DNA of 39,029 nt from an uncultured Tenacibaculum sp. (GCA_947504185.1 CANNGJ010000027.1:1-39029); one strand, 5' to 3'; positions 8,301 to 16,813 are shown, counted from the stretch's first letter. Numbers and translations: made by a program. Notes: generated from the letters alone by a model not told the origin.

Positions 8301-8516
8301 TTATTGTTGTAAAATAATCGTCACGTTTTTTTCAAGGTTAAAATCATTGGATAACTTATTTAGGATATTTGGTAGATTTCTATCGTTAATCCATAAACCA
8401 TTTTCTTCTTTTTCTACAGAGGCGATTAATCCGTTGTTATTTACTTGAAGTTTTAAGCTAGTGTACTTGTTTAAGTACATTTTTAATACTGATGAATAAT
8501 TGTTATTTGACCACAT
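8301..8516 (-). CDS. Small protein of unknown function (71 aa)
   Basis: This 71-residue ORF has no signal peptide or membrane segment. It alternates short polar strands (KLQVNNNGLIASVEKEENG) with a helix (NLPNILNKLSNDFNLEKN) and ends in a beta strand, TIILQQ. I recognise no family. It lies 30 bp upstream of the lipoprotein gene on the same strand and has a purine-rich AAAGAAATAATAAACT leader before its ATG. An opposite-strand ORF at 8137-8448 overlaps it but lacks context. I judge this ORF the real one, moderately sure. Confidence 0.55.
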   Translation of the reverse strand: MWSNNNYSSVLKMYLNKYTSLKLQVNNNGLIASVEKEENGLWINDRNLPNILNKLSNDFNLEKNVTIILQQ

Positions 8517-8604
8517 AGTTTATTATTTCTTTTAGGTTGTTAATTACCTCTAAGAGGTTTTATATGGTCAAAATTAGAGGAGAAGTGAAGTGTAATTTGA
8601 TGTT

Positions 8605-8640
8605 AATTAGAATTCGTTGGAAATAAATTAGAATTCGTTG
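8605..8640 (-). promoter_or_regulatory. Two 15-bp direct repeats, candidate LytTR operator
   Basis: AATTAGAATTCGTTG occurs exactly at 8605-8619 and 8626-8640, 21 bp apart start to start, or two helical turns. LytTR-domain regulators bind paired direct repeats with this spacing and a GTT core, and the CGTTG core is present in both. The pair lies 89-124 bases upstream of the 71-residue gene's ATG. A LytTR regulator is encoded just beyond this operon. The match to the published 9-mer consensus is only partial. Confidence 0.45.
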
Positions 8641-8641
8641 T

Positions 8642-8685
8642 AAAAAGAAAACCCTTTATTTTCTTTTTATAAAAACAAAGGGTTT
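8642..8685 (-). terminator. Intrinsic terminator after the DUF6607-type gene
   Basis: AAACCCTTT (8649-8657) and AAAGGGTTT (8677-8685) form a 9-bp stem. On the minus strand it is followed by TCTTTTT. It ends the transcript of the gene at 8708-9616. Confidence 0.75.
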
Positions 8686-8707
8686 AGTAAACAACAAAAA
8701 CTAACAA

Positions 8708-9616
8708 TTAAGATTTTAAAAATTTATTTAGTATTTCATCAATTTCTTTTTTACTAGCATCTTTACCAAGTTTAAAAATGTGCATAAACAAAGGTTTATT
8801 ATCTATTGATTTTTTCAATGAAATATCTTTATTCTTTTTAAAAGTATTTTCCCATCTATTTCTAACTCGTTTCCAGAAGTTTTTGTTTTCTTTCCAGTAT
8901 TTAATTGCTGCTTTACACTTAGAATCTTCAACTTTATTATAAGTGTTATATCCTTTTTCTTGTGCTAGTAAGAAATCTTCTTCGTTACCTTTTCTAATTA
9001 CTTTGTCGTTATCTTGATTGTGAACCCAACCTTTAGAAGTAATTTCATGACGATTTCTTCTAACTAAGACATTGTAATCTTTTCTTTGAGTATGTTCTCT
9101 TCTTGCTAAAGGAGCGTCAGTTTTGTTTTCCCAATAACTTTTTCCATCAACATGAACCCAGGTAGCACTCCCTTCGTATCTCGGACTATCATCTACTTGA
9201 TACACTTTCTGTGTCCATTGCCCTTTTACTTCGTTTTGAGGTAATTGTGTGAATTTCCATTTTTTGTCTTTGTTGAATTCATATAAATTTTGATTTTCAT
9301 AAACCCAATCTTGTCTCCAGTGTTTTACAATATGTGGTTTATCTTTTTCACCAACAATTAATATGTGTTGTAACTGAATTTTATTCGATTTATCGGTTAC
9401 TATTTCTACCCATTCTAAAGCAATTTCATGTTTTGTTTTAGAAGGAGTGTAAGCTGTATCTTTTGAATAATTAAAGGTTTCGGTAAAATTAAAACCAACA
9501 TTAAAGCAACCACTCATAGCTTTTATAGCCTTAATATCTTGCTCTTTTTTTGTTTTTTGACTCCAACCATTTGATACTAAGGTTAAAGCTGTAATTAGTA
9601 AGATTATTTTCTTCAT
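8708..9616 (-). CDS. DUF6607-type secreted protein
   Basis: This 302-residue protein has a cleavable signal peptide (1-19, ending WSQ). The body is rich in Trp and aromatic/basic motifs, notably KHWRQDWVYEN (about 98-108), KGQWTQKVYQVDD, and ARREHTQRKDYNVLVRRNRHE, which I associate with the DUF6607 family. Function is undescribed. It is divergently transcribed from the TonB-dependent receptor, DoxX and HmuY genes, with 98 bp of shared control region holding a -7 element for each direction. A role connected with haem or iron uptake is inferred from position only. Confidence 0.7.
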   Translation of the reverse strand: MKKIILLITALTLVSNGWSQKTKKEQDIKAIKAMSGCFNVGFNFTETFNYSKDTAYTPSKTKHEIALEWVEIVTDKSNKIQLQHILIVGEKDKPHIVKHWRQDWVYENQNLYEFNKDKKWKFTQLPQNEVKGQWTQKVYQVDDSPRYEGSATWVHVDGKSYWENKTDAPLARREHTQRKDYNVLVRRNRHEITSKGWVHNQDNDKVIRKGNEEDFLLAQEKGYNTYNKVEDSKCKAAIKYWKENKNFWKRVRNRWENTFKKNKDISLKKSIDNKPLFMHIFKLGKDASKKEIDEILNKFLKS

Positions 9617-9648
9617 TTTATGAATTTGTTTGAATTAAAAATTTTCGA

Positions 9649-9697
9649 CAAATATATAAAGTTTATTTAGATTGAATAAAAATAAAATATATATTTG
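9649..9697. promoter_or_regulatory. Divergent promoter region of the haem-uptake locus
   Basis: Two TATATTTG elements face away from each other: minus-strand at 9649-9656 for the DUF6607-type gene and plus-strand at 9690-9697 for the receptor, 17 bases before its ATG. Between them TTTATTT (9662-9668) and AAATAAA (9680-9686) form an inverted repeat that could bind a regulator such as Fur, but it is simple AT-rich sequence and no Fur box is proven. Confidence 0.5.
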
Positions 9698-9714
9698 CAT
9701 CAAAATTATTAAGA

Positions 9715-11769
9715 ATGATTCTAAACAGAAGATGGTTTTTACCATTAATAATGATTTCTAATATTGTTTTTTCACAAGAAAAAGAACAAGTAAAAAAAGA
9801 TGAAAAATTAGATGAAGTAATAGTTACTGCTACTAGAACTAAGAGACAGATATCTCTAGTGCCAATGCCAGTAGCCTTAATAACAAAAAAGCAATTACAA
9901 AAATCAGGTTCGGTTAGGTTACGAGATATATTACTAGAACAAACAGGTATAGTAATGGTGACTGATTTTGGTAACTCAGAAGGATTACAGCTTCAAGGTG
10001 TATCTGCAGATTATACGTTGATTATGATTGATGGAGTACCAATTGTGGGTAGAACTTCTGGTAATATTGATTTAAATCGACTTACTGTAAATAACATTAA
10101 ACAAATAGAAGTAGTTAAAGGTCCATCTTCTTCGTTGTACGGATCTGAAGCGATTGGAGGAGTAGTTAATATTATAACAGAAACTCCAAAAGAAAATCAG
10201 TTTAAAGGTAGTTTTCAATTGTTAACCAGATTTGGAGCTAAGAATGAATTAGACATTAATGCAGGAATTACTTCTAAAAAAGATAAATTAGGAATTGTTG
10301 CCGATGTAAACTTAAACTCTAGTGGAGGTTTTGATTTATCTCCAAAAACAGAAACTATAACAACGTATCCATATCAGAATTTTATAGGGAATTTGAAGCT
10401 GTTATATGATTTTTCTGAAAACTTAAAAGGAAATATTTCTCAACGTTTTTATACTCAAAATCAAAAAAGTGCTTTTGGAAATAATACTCAAAGAGATTGG
10501 AATTTTAATACAAATTGGAATCTTAAAATAAACAATTCTTGGGCTGTAGATTATTCATTTTATGGAACACAATATAAAGCCGAAAGTATTTTTAATAATG
10601 AAGCAACAGTTTTCGATAGAAGTCTTTATCGACCAGAAATAAAGAGTAAACTTAAACTTAAGAATAGTAATTTAATAACAGGAGTAGGAGTAAATTTTGA
10701 TGCACTGCTAAGAAGTGAGTTTGATGATAAAAAGAAGTTTATAGCTTATTATGCTTTTGCTCAATACGATTTTAATCCGCTTAATAGACTTAATGTAGTA
10801 TTAGGTGCAAGGTTTGATAATCCTGATAAGTATAAATCTGCTTTTTCACCAAAATTATCAGCTCGATATAAAATAAATAATTGGTTAGCTGTTAAAACTT
10901 CTGTCGGAACAGGTTTTAAAGCTCCAGATTTTCGTCAGTTGTATTTAAACTTTAGAAATGGTGTAGGAGGCTATATTGTTTTAGGTACGCAAGCAATTCA
11001 TGATTTATATCCAAGTGCAACCGGATTAGAACGTATTGAAAGAGAGTTAAAACCAGAAACATCTATTGGATATAATTTTGGTTTTCAAATTAAGCCGACA
11101 AACAACTTAAAATTAGATATTAATCTTTTTAGAAATGATATATCTGAATTGATAGATACGTTTGATACAGAACTGAATCCAAATGAACTTAATTTACCAA
11201 ATAATACCAGAGTGTTTTCTTACAGGAATATTTCTGAAGTATATACCCAAGGTGTCGAGTTAGATGTTAGTTATAAACTTAACCATAATTTAAAAATTCT
11301 AGGTGGATATCAGTTTCTAGATACTGGAGATAAAGAGCAGGAGTCAAAAATTAAAAATGGAGAAATATTTATTAGGAGAACACCTTCATCTTCTTCAGAA
11401 AAGTTAACGCTAAACAACTATTTCGGTTTACCAAACAGATCTAAACACACAGCCAACCTAAAATTATTTTACGAAAATTTTGAGCATAATTTCTCGGCTA
11501 ATATCAGAGGTGTATATAGAAGTAAATATGCATTGTTTGACACAAACAACAGTCAAGGAATTATAGATAATTACGACAAGTTTGTTTCAGATAATCTTCA
11601 AATCAATTTAGCTATTGATAAGAGTTTTAAAGACTTTGTAACACTTCAGGTTGGGGTAGATAATTTATTAAACGAAGAAGGAGTAGAAAATTCAAATAAT
11701 TTTCCGAATAATGATAGTGTACTTCGTTTGGGAAGAACAATTTACAGTAGAATTCAATTTAATTTTTAA
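9715..11769 (+). CDS. TonB-dependent outer-membrane receptor, probable haem receptor (HmuR-like)
   Basis: This 684-residue protein has a signal peptide (1-21), a TonB box-like DEVIVTATR (about 33-41), a plug domain with IEVVKGPSSSLYGSEAIGGV, and a C-terminal barrel ending in Phe (QFNF). No carboxypeptidase-like N-terminal domain is present, unlike SusC. A GFKAPDFRQLYLNF segment followed by LKPETS resembles the FRAP/NPDL region of haem receptors such as HmuR. Downstream genes encode a DoxX-like membrane protein and an HmuY lipoprotein, so haem uptake is the best reading. A siderophore receptor remains possible. Confidence 0.85.
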   Translation: MILNRRWFLPLIMISNIVFSQEKEQVKKDEKLDEVIVTATRTKRQISLVPMPVALITKKQLQKSGSVRLRDILLEQTGIVMVTDFGNSEGLQLQGVSADYTLIMIDGVPIVGRTSGNIDLNRLTVNNIKQIEVVKGPSSSLYGSEAIGGVVNIITETPKENQFKGSFQLLTRFGAKNELDINAGITSKKDKLGIVADVNLNSSGGFDLSPKTETITTYPYQNFIGNLKLLYDFSENLKGNISQRFYTQNQKSAFGNNTQRDWNFNTNWNLKINNSWAVDYSFYGTQYKAESIFNNEATVFDRSLYRPEIKSKLKLKNSNLITGVGVNFDALLRSEFDDKKKFIAYYAFAQYDFNPLNRLNVVLGARFDNPDKYKSAFSPKLSARYKINNWLAVKTSVGTGFKAPDFRQLYLNFRNGVGGYIVLGTQAIHDLYPSATGLERIERELKPETSIGYNFGFQIKPTNNLKLDINLFRNDISELIDTFDTELNPNELNLPNNTRVFSYRNISEVYTQGVELDVSYKLNHNLKILGGYQFLDTGDKEQESKIKNGEIFIRRTPSSSSEKLTLNNYFGLPNRSKHTANLKLFYENFEHNFSANIRGVYRSKYALFDTNNSQGIIDNYDKFVSDNLQINLAIDKSFKDFVTLQVGVDNLLNEEGVENSNNFPNNDSVLRLGRTIYSRIQFNF

Positions 11770-11786
11770 CTATAAATCAATCAATT

Positions 11787-12251
11787 ATGACAATAGAAAA
11801 AATCGTCAATCTAATACTAAGTTTAGTTTTAGGTGGTATGTTAATCTATGGCGGGATTGGAAAATTTTCAAAAGAAAATCCATCTCCAAATCAAGTGGTA
11901 GCGAAAGCTCAAAAATTTCAACAACCAGAGAAAACACAAACCCTTCAAAAAATATTGTACATAAACGGAATGAAACAAACCGGATATATGTGGCAGTTTT
12001 TAGGAGCAATACAAATTTTATGTGGAGTATTATTAATTAGCCAAGTATTTACATTATTAGGAGCAATAATGGCTTTTCCAATAGTAGTAAATATCTTTTT
12101 CTTTCACCTGTTTTTAGAGTTTGATGAAACCGGTGAGTTACTTCAAACCTTAGGATTATTATTAATAAACGTATGGTTTTTAATCGTAGTAATTCGAAAG
12201 ATGAAAGCAGTTTTATTTCAACCAGAACAATTACAATTTTTAAATAAATAA
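11787..12251 (+). CDS. DoxX-like four-helix membrane protein
   Basis: This 154-residue protein has four predicted membrane helices: about 6-25, 67-87, 88-110 and 121-141. GGIGKF near residue 22-27 and the GAIQILCGVLLI helix resemble the DoxX/DoxD family. A soluble insert (28-62) separates helices 1 and 2. It starts 17 bp after the receptor gene and ends 17 bp before hmuY, with an AAATCAA-type leader before each start, so all three are one operon. Its role there is unknown; electron transfer or haem handling at the inner membrane is a guess. Confidence 0.72.
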   Translation: MTIEKIVNLILSLVLGGMLIYGGIGKFSKENPSPNQVVAKAQKFQQPEKTQTLQKILYINGMKQTGYMWQFLGAIQILCGVLLISQVFTLLGAIMAFPIVVNIFFFHLFLEFDETGELLQTLGLLLINVWFLIVVIRKMKAVLFQPEQLQFLNK

Positions 12252-12268
12252 TTATAAATCAACCAAAA

Positions 12269-12883
12269 ATGAAAAACTTAAAAATAGTTTTAGTAACAGT
12301 TTTTTTAACTGTATTTGTATCATGTAGTGATAATGAAAACATTGAACCAGTAGTAAATGTTGAGAACAAAACAATAGAAAATTTATATGCCCCAGCAGAA
12401 GGTCGAGGAAGTTATACAGGAGACTTTACCAAATTTAGTTTTAAAGAAGGAACACAAGTAGATGGAGATAATTGGGATATCGCATTTAGAGCTACTGAGA
12501 TAATAATTAATGGAGGCGAAAAAGGAAAGTTATTAGAAGATATTGATCGAACGGGTGAAGCTAGTTTAGCTATAGTTCCTAGTGTTGAGCTTAAAGATGT
12601 AAAAGAAGCTCCAGAAGAATCAGCTTTTAAACAAGATACCGCTGAGACTTTAGCTTTACAAACAGGAAGCGGTAATGGTTGGTATAATTACGATCCAACA
12701 AATCATGGAATTAATCCAATTACTGGTCGAATTTTAATTATTAAAACTATTGATGGTAATTATGTAAAAATGGAAATAACGAGTTATTATAAAGATGGTG
12801 ATGCATCAAATCCTGCAAATGGAAGATATTATACTTTTAACTATCAATTAAATTCTGAAAAAGGAAATAAAACTTTTAAATAG
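12269..12883 (+). CDS. HmuY-family haem-binding lipoprotein
   Basis: This 204-residue protein has a lipoprotein signal with lipidated C19 (FVSCSDN). HmuY-family motifs are the strand DNWDIAFRAT (about 62-71), which follows TKFSFKEG, and the C-terminal ITGRILIIKTIDGNYVKMEI and SYYKDG segments. HmuY proteins capture haem outside the cell and deliver it to an HmuR-type receptor, encoded here two genes upstream. The two haem-ligand histidines of Porphyromonas HmuY are not evident: the only His I see is in TNHGIN. Ligation may therefore differ, for example through Met. A strong terminator follows. Confidence 0.85.
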   Translation: MKNLKIVLVTVFLTVFVSCSDNENIEPVVNVENKTIENLYAPAEGRGSYTGDFTKFSFKEGTQVDGDNWDIAFRATEIIINGGEKGKLLEDIDRTGEASLAIVPSVELKDVKEAPEESAFKQDTAETLALQTGSGNGWYNYDPTNHGINPITGRILIIKTIDGNYVKMEITSYYKDGDASNPANGRYYTFNYQLNSEKGNKTFK

Positions 12884-12917
12884 TAATATTAAGTTTTGTT
12901 AGTTTTTGTTATGTTTA

Positions 12918-12948
12918 GAATCGTCAGAATTAAATTTTCTGACGATTC
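12918..12948. terminator. Bidirectional hairpin terminator between hmuY and uvrA
   Basis: A perfect 12-bp stem pairs GAATCGTCAGAA (12918-12929) with TTCTGACGATTC (12937-12948) across a 7-nt loop. T-rich sequence follows on the plus side, and the same hairpin can end the uvrA transcript on the minus strand. Confidence 0.8.
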
Positions 12949-12953
12949 TTGTT

Positions 12954-15740
12954 TTATAACTTTTCAGTTAAATATTTAGCAGTATAAGATTGTTTGTTTT
13001 TAATCATTTCTTCCGGTGTACCAGTAAAAATTAGGTTTCCTCCGTTTTTTCCACCTTCAGTTCCTAAATCTATAATATAATCAGCGCATTTAATAAGTTC
13101 AATATTGTGTTCAATAACAATAATTGAATGTCCTTTTTCAATCAAAGCGTTAAAAGATGCTAATAGTTTTTTAATATCGTGAAAATGTAAACCCGTTGTA
13201 GGTTCATCAAAAATAAATAAGGCTTTATCTTTTGTATTTCCTTTTACTAAAAACGAAGCTAATTTTATACGTTGTGCTTCTCCACCAGACAAGGTAGATG
13301 ATGATTGCCCTAATTGAACATATCCTAATCCAACATCTTGTAAAGGTTTTAGTTTTCTAGCAATTTTAAGTTGATTGTTTTCTGTGAAAAAAGCTACAGC
13401 ATCATCAATGGTTGAATTTAGAATATCATCAATTGTTTTGCCTTCAAAATTTACTTCTAAAACCTCTTTCTTAAAACGCTTTCCGTTACAGGTGTCGCAT
13501 TGTAAATGCACATCTGCCATAAATTGCATTTCGATAGTAACTTCGCCTTCACCTTTACAAACTTCGCAACGACCACCTTCAACATTAAATGAAAAGTGTT
13601 TCGGTTGATAGTTTCTTATTTTAGATAATTTTTGCTCAGATAATAATTTTCGAATATCATCATAAGCCTTTATATAAGTAACAGGGTTAGACCTAGAGGA
13701 ACGTCCGATTGGATTTTGATCGATAAACTCAACATATTTTAAGTTATCATAACTTCCTTTAATATCTGTGTATTGACCAATTTTGTTTCCATAACCAACT
13801 AGCTTTTTTTGCATTGCTGGATATAGAATTTTTTTAACCAAGGTACTTTTTCCACTTCCAGAAACTCCAGTAATAACCGTCAAGTTATTTAGCGGAAACG
13901 AGACATCAATATTTTTTAAATTGTTCTCTCGGGCTCCAATAATATCAATTGAATTTTTAGAATCTCTACGAGAAGCAGGAATTTCAATTTTTAGTTCTTC
14001 AGATAAGTATTTTGCAGTTAAAGAATCTGATTGTAAAATTTCATCAAAAGTTCCTTCTGCAACCACATGACCACCATAAGTTCCAGCTTCAGGACCGATA
14101 TCTATAATATAATCAGCTTCTTTCATGATATCTTCATCATGTTCAACTACAATAACTGTATTGCCTAAATCACGAAGATCCTTTAAAACTTTAATTAAAC
14201 GCTCAGTATCTTTTGGATGTAAACCAATACTTGGTTCGTCTAAAATATACATAGAACCGACTAAAGAACTACCCAATGAAGTTGCTAAGTTAATACGTTG
14301 ACTTTCTCCACCAGATAGTGTATTCGAAGTTCTATTTAAAGTTAAATAATTTAGACCAACATCAGTTAAAAACTGTAAACGATTATTAATTTCTGTTAAT
14401 AAACGTTTACCAATTTTTTCTTCATACTTATTAAGCTCAATATTGTTGAATAAAGCAGCTAATTCATCTAGCGGAAGTGTAACTAATTCAGAAATGGTTT
14501 TACCATAAACTTGCACATAATTAGCTTCTTTTCGTAAACGTTTTCCGTTACATTCAGTACAGGTAGTTTTTCCTCGGTAGCGAGAAAGCATTACTCGATT
14601 TTGAATCTTATAACTTTTTTCTTCTAGTGTTTTAAATAGGTGATGTATTCCTTTAAACTTTTTAGTCCCGTTCCAAACAAGTTCTTTTTGTTCATCTGAA
14701 AGTTCAAACCAAGGTCTATGAATTGGAATACCGAATGCTTCGGAACCTAGAATTAAGTCTTCTTTATAATGTAAGTAACTCTCTGTTTTAAAAGGAAAAA
14801 TTGCATTTTCGTAAATAGAGAGTCCTGTATTAGGAATTACTAAATCTTCATCAATTCCAATTACACTACCATAACCTTCGCAAGTAGGGCAAGCTCCATA
14901 GGGATTATTAAAGCTAAATAGGTGGGTGTTTGGTTCTAAGAAAGAAATTCCGTCTAGTTCAAATTTATTGCTAAAAGGAGTAACTTTAGAAGTTGCTATA
15001 TTTTCGATATAACAAAATCCTTTTCCTTCAAAAAAAGCAGTTTGTATAGCATCTCCTAATCTATTATAAAAATCTTCGTCGTTTTTAGTAACGATTCTAT
15101 CAATAACTAAAAATATTTCGTCGTTTTTATAATCTTTAATATCAAATTCGTCAATTCGATAAACCTTATTGTTGTATTTTAAACGAGCGTAACCTTGCTG
15201 AGTTAGAACTTGTAAAACAGTTTTAATATCACGTTTTTCATTGATAGTGATAGGGGCAAGTAATAGTAACTTTGTTCTTTCATCAAATGTTTTTACAAAA
15301 TTTAAAACATCAGAAACGGTGTGTTTTTTTACTTCATTTCCAGAGATAGGAGAAATGGTTTTACCAATGCGAGCGAATAAAAGTTTAATGTAGTCGTAAA
15401 TTTCGGTTGAAGTACCTACTGTTGATCTTGGATTTGTTAAATTTACCTTTTGTTCGATCGCAATTGCAGGCGCAATCCCTTTAATATAATCAACTTTTGG
15501 TTTGTGTAACTTTCCAAGAAACTGACGTGCGTATGAAGATAAACTTTCAACATAACGTCTTTGCCCTTCAGCATACAGCGTGTCAAATGCTAATGAAGAT
15601 TTTCCTGAGCCGGAAAGGCCTGTGATAACTACTAATTTATTTCGAGGAATCACTACGTCAATATCCTTTAAATTGTGCAGTTTAGCTCCTTTTATAATAA
15701 TGTTCTCCTTAGGATTAACGGTAGAAATATCTGTCTTCAT
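12954..15740 (-). CDS. uvrA: Excinuclease ABC subunit A
   Basis: This 928-residue protein, near the 940 of E. coli, recognises bulky DNA lesions as a dimer and loads UvrB in nucleotide-excision repair. It has two ABC ATPase modules: Walker A GLSGSGKSS at 41-49 and a second GVSGSGKST, signature loops NTLSGGESQRI and STLSGGEAQRI, and Walker B-like MYILDEPSIGLHP and LFIFDEPTTGLHF. Zinc-binding CxxC pairs are present in both halves (CPTCEGYG, CTECNGKR; CEVCKGEG, CDTCNGKR). The gene is monocistronic. The start at 15740 precedes the conserved IIIKGAKLHNLK. Confidence 0.97.
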   Translation of the reverse strand: MKTDISTVNPKENIIIKGAKLHNLKDIDVVIPRNKLVVITGLSGSGKSSLAFDTLYAEGQRRYVESLSSYARQFLGKLHKPKVDYIKGIAPAIAIEQKVNLTNPRSTVGTSTEIYDYIKLLFARIGKTISPISGNEVKKHTVSDVLNFVKTFDERTKLLLLAPITINEKRDIKTVLQVLTQQGYARLKYNNKVYRIDEFDIKDYKNDEIFLVIDRIVTKNDEDFYNRLGDAIQTAFFEGKGFCYIENIATSKVTPFSNKFELDGISFLEPNTHLFSFNNPYGACPTCEGYGSVIGIDEDLVIPNTGLSIYENAIFPFKTESYLHYKEDLILGSEAFGIPIHRPWFELSDEQKELVWNGTKKFKGIHHLFKTLEEKSYKIQNRVMLSRYRGKTTCTECNGKRLRKEANYVQVYGKTISELVTLPLDELAALFNNIELNKYEEKIGKRLLTEINNRLQFLTDVGLNYLTLNRTSNTLSGGESQRINLATSLGSSLVGSMYILDEPSIGLHPKDTERLIKVLKDLRDLGNTVIVVEHDEDIMKEADYIIDIGPEAGTYGGHVVAEGTFDEILQSDSLTAKYLSEELKIEIPASRRDSKNSIDIIGARENNLKNIDVSFPLNNLTVITGVSGSGKSTLVKKILYPAMQKKLVGYGNKIGQYTDIKGSYDNLKYVEFIDQNPIGRSSRSNPVTYIKAYDDIRKLLSEQKLSKIRNYQPKHFSFNVEGGRCEVCKGEGEVTIEMQFMADVHLQCDTCNGKRFKKEVLEVNFEGKTIDDILNSTIDDAVAFFTENNQLKIARKLKPLQDVGLGYVQLGQSSSTLSGGEAQRIKLASFLVKGNTKDKALFIFDEPTTGLHFHDIKKLLASFNALIEKGHSIIVIEHNIELIKCADYIIDLGTEGGKNGGNLIFTGTPEEMIKNKQSYTAKYLTEKL

Positions 15741-15840
15741 TTACTCAAAAATATAAACGCTAAAAATACCACTTTTAGAAATCTTTTTAAAGATTATATA
15801 ATTGTTTTTTTAGTTTTTTAAGATAAACTTTATTGATTGT

Positions 15841-15871
15841 TTGTAATTGTAAATAAAAAATTGAATATTTG
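15841..15871 (+). promoter_or_regulatory. Possible promoter for the sigma factor gene
   Basis: TTG (15841-15843), a 20-nt spacer and AATATTTG (15864-15871), one mismatch from TAnnTTTG, fit the Bacteroidota consensus. A leader of about 100 bases would follow before the ATG at 15979, a longer untranslated region than usual. Confidence 0.35.
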
Positions 15872-15978
15872 TAACTAGTTACTAATCAATAATTAATAGC
15901 CTATAGCAAAATAATTACTTTTTAATAAATATACCCCTTAACGAAAGAGCCCTAACGGATTCTTAAAAAAAAGTAATT

Positions 15979-16566
15979 ATGATGCATAAAGATGTTATAA
16001 GTGATAGTGCTTTAGTAAAAGACTATCTGAATGGAAAAGAATTAGCAATAGAATTATTGATTAAACGTCACCAACAAAGATTGTACAGCTTTATCTACAG
16101 CAAAGTACAAAATAGAGATACTACAGAAGATATATTTCAAGATACTTTTATTAAAGTAATTCGTACACTAAAAAAAGGAAGTTATAATGAAGAAGGTAAA
16201 TTTTTACCTTGGGTTATGAGAATTGCTCATAATTTAATTATTGATTTTTTTAGAAAGAGTAATAGAATGCCAAAGTTTAATAATACTGATGATTTTGATA
16301 TTTTTTCAGTTTTAAGTGATGGATCTTTAAACGCAGAAAATAAAATTATTAAAGAGCAAATTTTAGCTGATGTTAAAGAATTAGTAGAAGAATTGCCAGA
16401 AGAACAAAAAGAAGTTTTAAAAATGCGTATTTATAATGACATGAGTTTTAATGAAATCTCTGAAAACACGGGGGTTAGCATTAATACAGCTTTAGGAAGA
16501 ATGCGTTATGCTTTAATTAATTTGAGAAAAATAATTGAAAAAAATAAAATTATTTTAGTAAATTAG
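15979..16566 (+). CDS. Sigma-70 family (ECF-like) RNA polymerase sigma factor
   Basis: This 195-residue protein has region 2 (about 20-90: DTTEDIFQDTFIKVIRTL, then a KFLPWVMRIAHNLIIDFFRK core-binding helix) and region 4 (about 130-185: ELPEEQKEVLKMRIYNDMSF and the helix-turn-helix EISENTGVSINTALGRMRYA). There is no region 1.1 or 3, so it is ECF size. No anti-sigma gene is adjacent. Instead a 47-residue gene follows on the same strand 59 bases downstream. That, and the lack of a visible AAC/CGTC self-promoter, suggest a role outside classical envelope stress. Its target promoters are unknown. Confidence 0.88.
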   Translation: MMHKDVISDSALVKDYLNGKELAIELLIKRHQQRLYSFIYSKVQNRDTTEDIFQDTFIKVIRTLKKGSYNEEGKFLPWVMRIAHNLIIDFFRKSNRMPKFNNTDDFDIFSVLSDGSLNAENKIIKEQILADVKELVEELPEEQKEVLKMRIYNDMSFNEISENTGVSINTALGRMRYALINLRKIIEKNKIILVN

Positions 16567-16625
16567 ACAATAATAGTAAAATTGTATCGTTAAATACTTG
16601 AAAATAAACTAATAAAAGGGGATAT

Positions 16626-16769
16626 ATGATACAACTTTACTCTGAAAGATCTTCGGATTTTAAAATGAAACCTAAACAAGAAACAGTTCAATTTTTGATT
16701 AATTTTTCTAAATCGCTAAAAGTAGTTAAAACCAAATCAAACTATCTCATTGAATTGAATTTGAATTAA
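16626..16769 (+). CDS. Small conserved-looking protein (47 aa)
   Basis: The ATG at 16626 is preceded by AAAAGGGGAT, an unusually strong purine-rich ribosome binding site for this phylum. It opens a 47-residue reading frame ending at TAA 16767-16769. The product contains KMKPKQETVQFLINFSKSL then KVVKTKSNYLIELNLN: a basic start, one amphipathic helix and a polar tail. I recall similar KPK-ET-FLLNFSKSL micro-proteins after sigma factor genes in flavobacteria, but I cannot verify this. A terminator at 16776 directly follows, as expected for a real gene. Function unknown. Confidence 0.7.
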   Translation: MIQLYSERSSDFKMKPKQETVQFLINFSKSLKVVKTKSNYLIELNLN

Positions 16770-16775
16770 GAGTGG

Positions 16776-16807
16776 AAAAAGCTTCAACTAATGTTGGAGC
16801 TTTTTTT
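16776..16807. terminator. Bidirectional intrinsic terminator
   Basis: GCTTCAAC (16781-16788) pairs with GTTGGAGC (16793-16800), including one G-T pair, extended by flanking As pairing with Ts, with a TAAT loop. Seven Ts follow (16801-16807). It ends the 47-residue gene, and in the other direction the endonuclease III gene. Confidence 0.82.
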
Positions 16808-16813
16808 ATGGAC

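Noticed and set aside
8137..8448. 103-residue plus-strand ORF
   Set aside because: It lies antisense to the lipoprotein and the 71-residue gene, is hydrophobic by accident of antisense AT-rich coding, and has no ribosome binding site or neighbours on its strand.
9662..9686. Fur box in the haem-locus promoter
   Set aside because: Only a TTTATTT/AAATAAA inverted repeat in AT-rich sequence; it does not match a recognisable Fur consensus well enough to call.
11711..12040. 109-residue plus-strand ORF overlapping the receptor and DoxX genes
   Set aside because: It is a frame-shifted shadow of two well-supported genes with unlikely composition.
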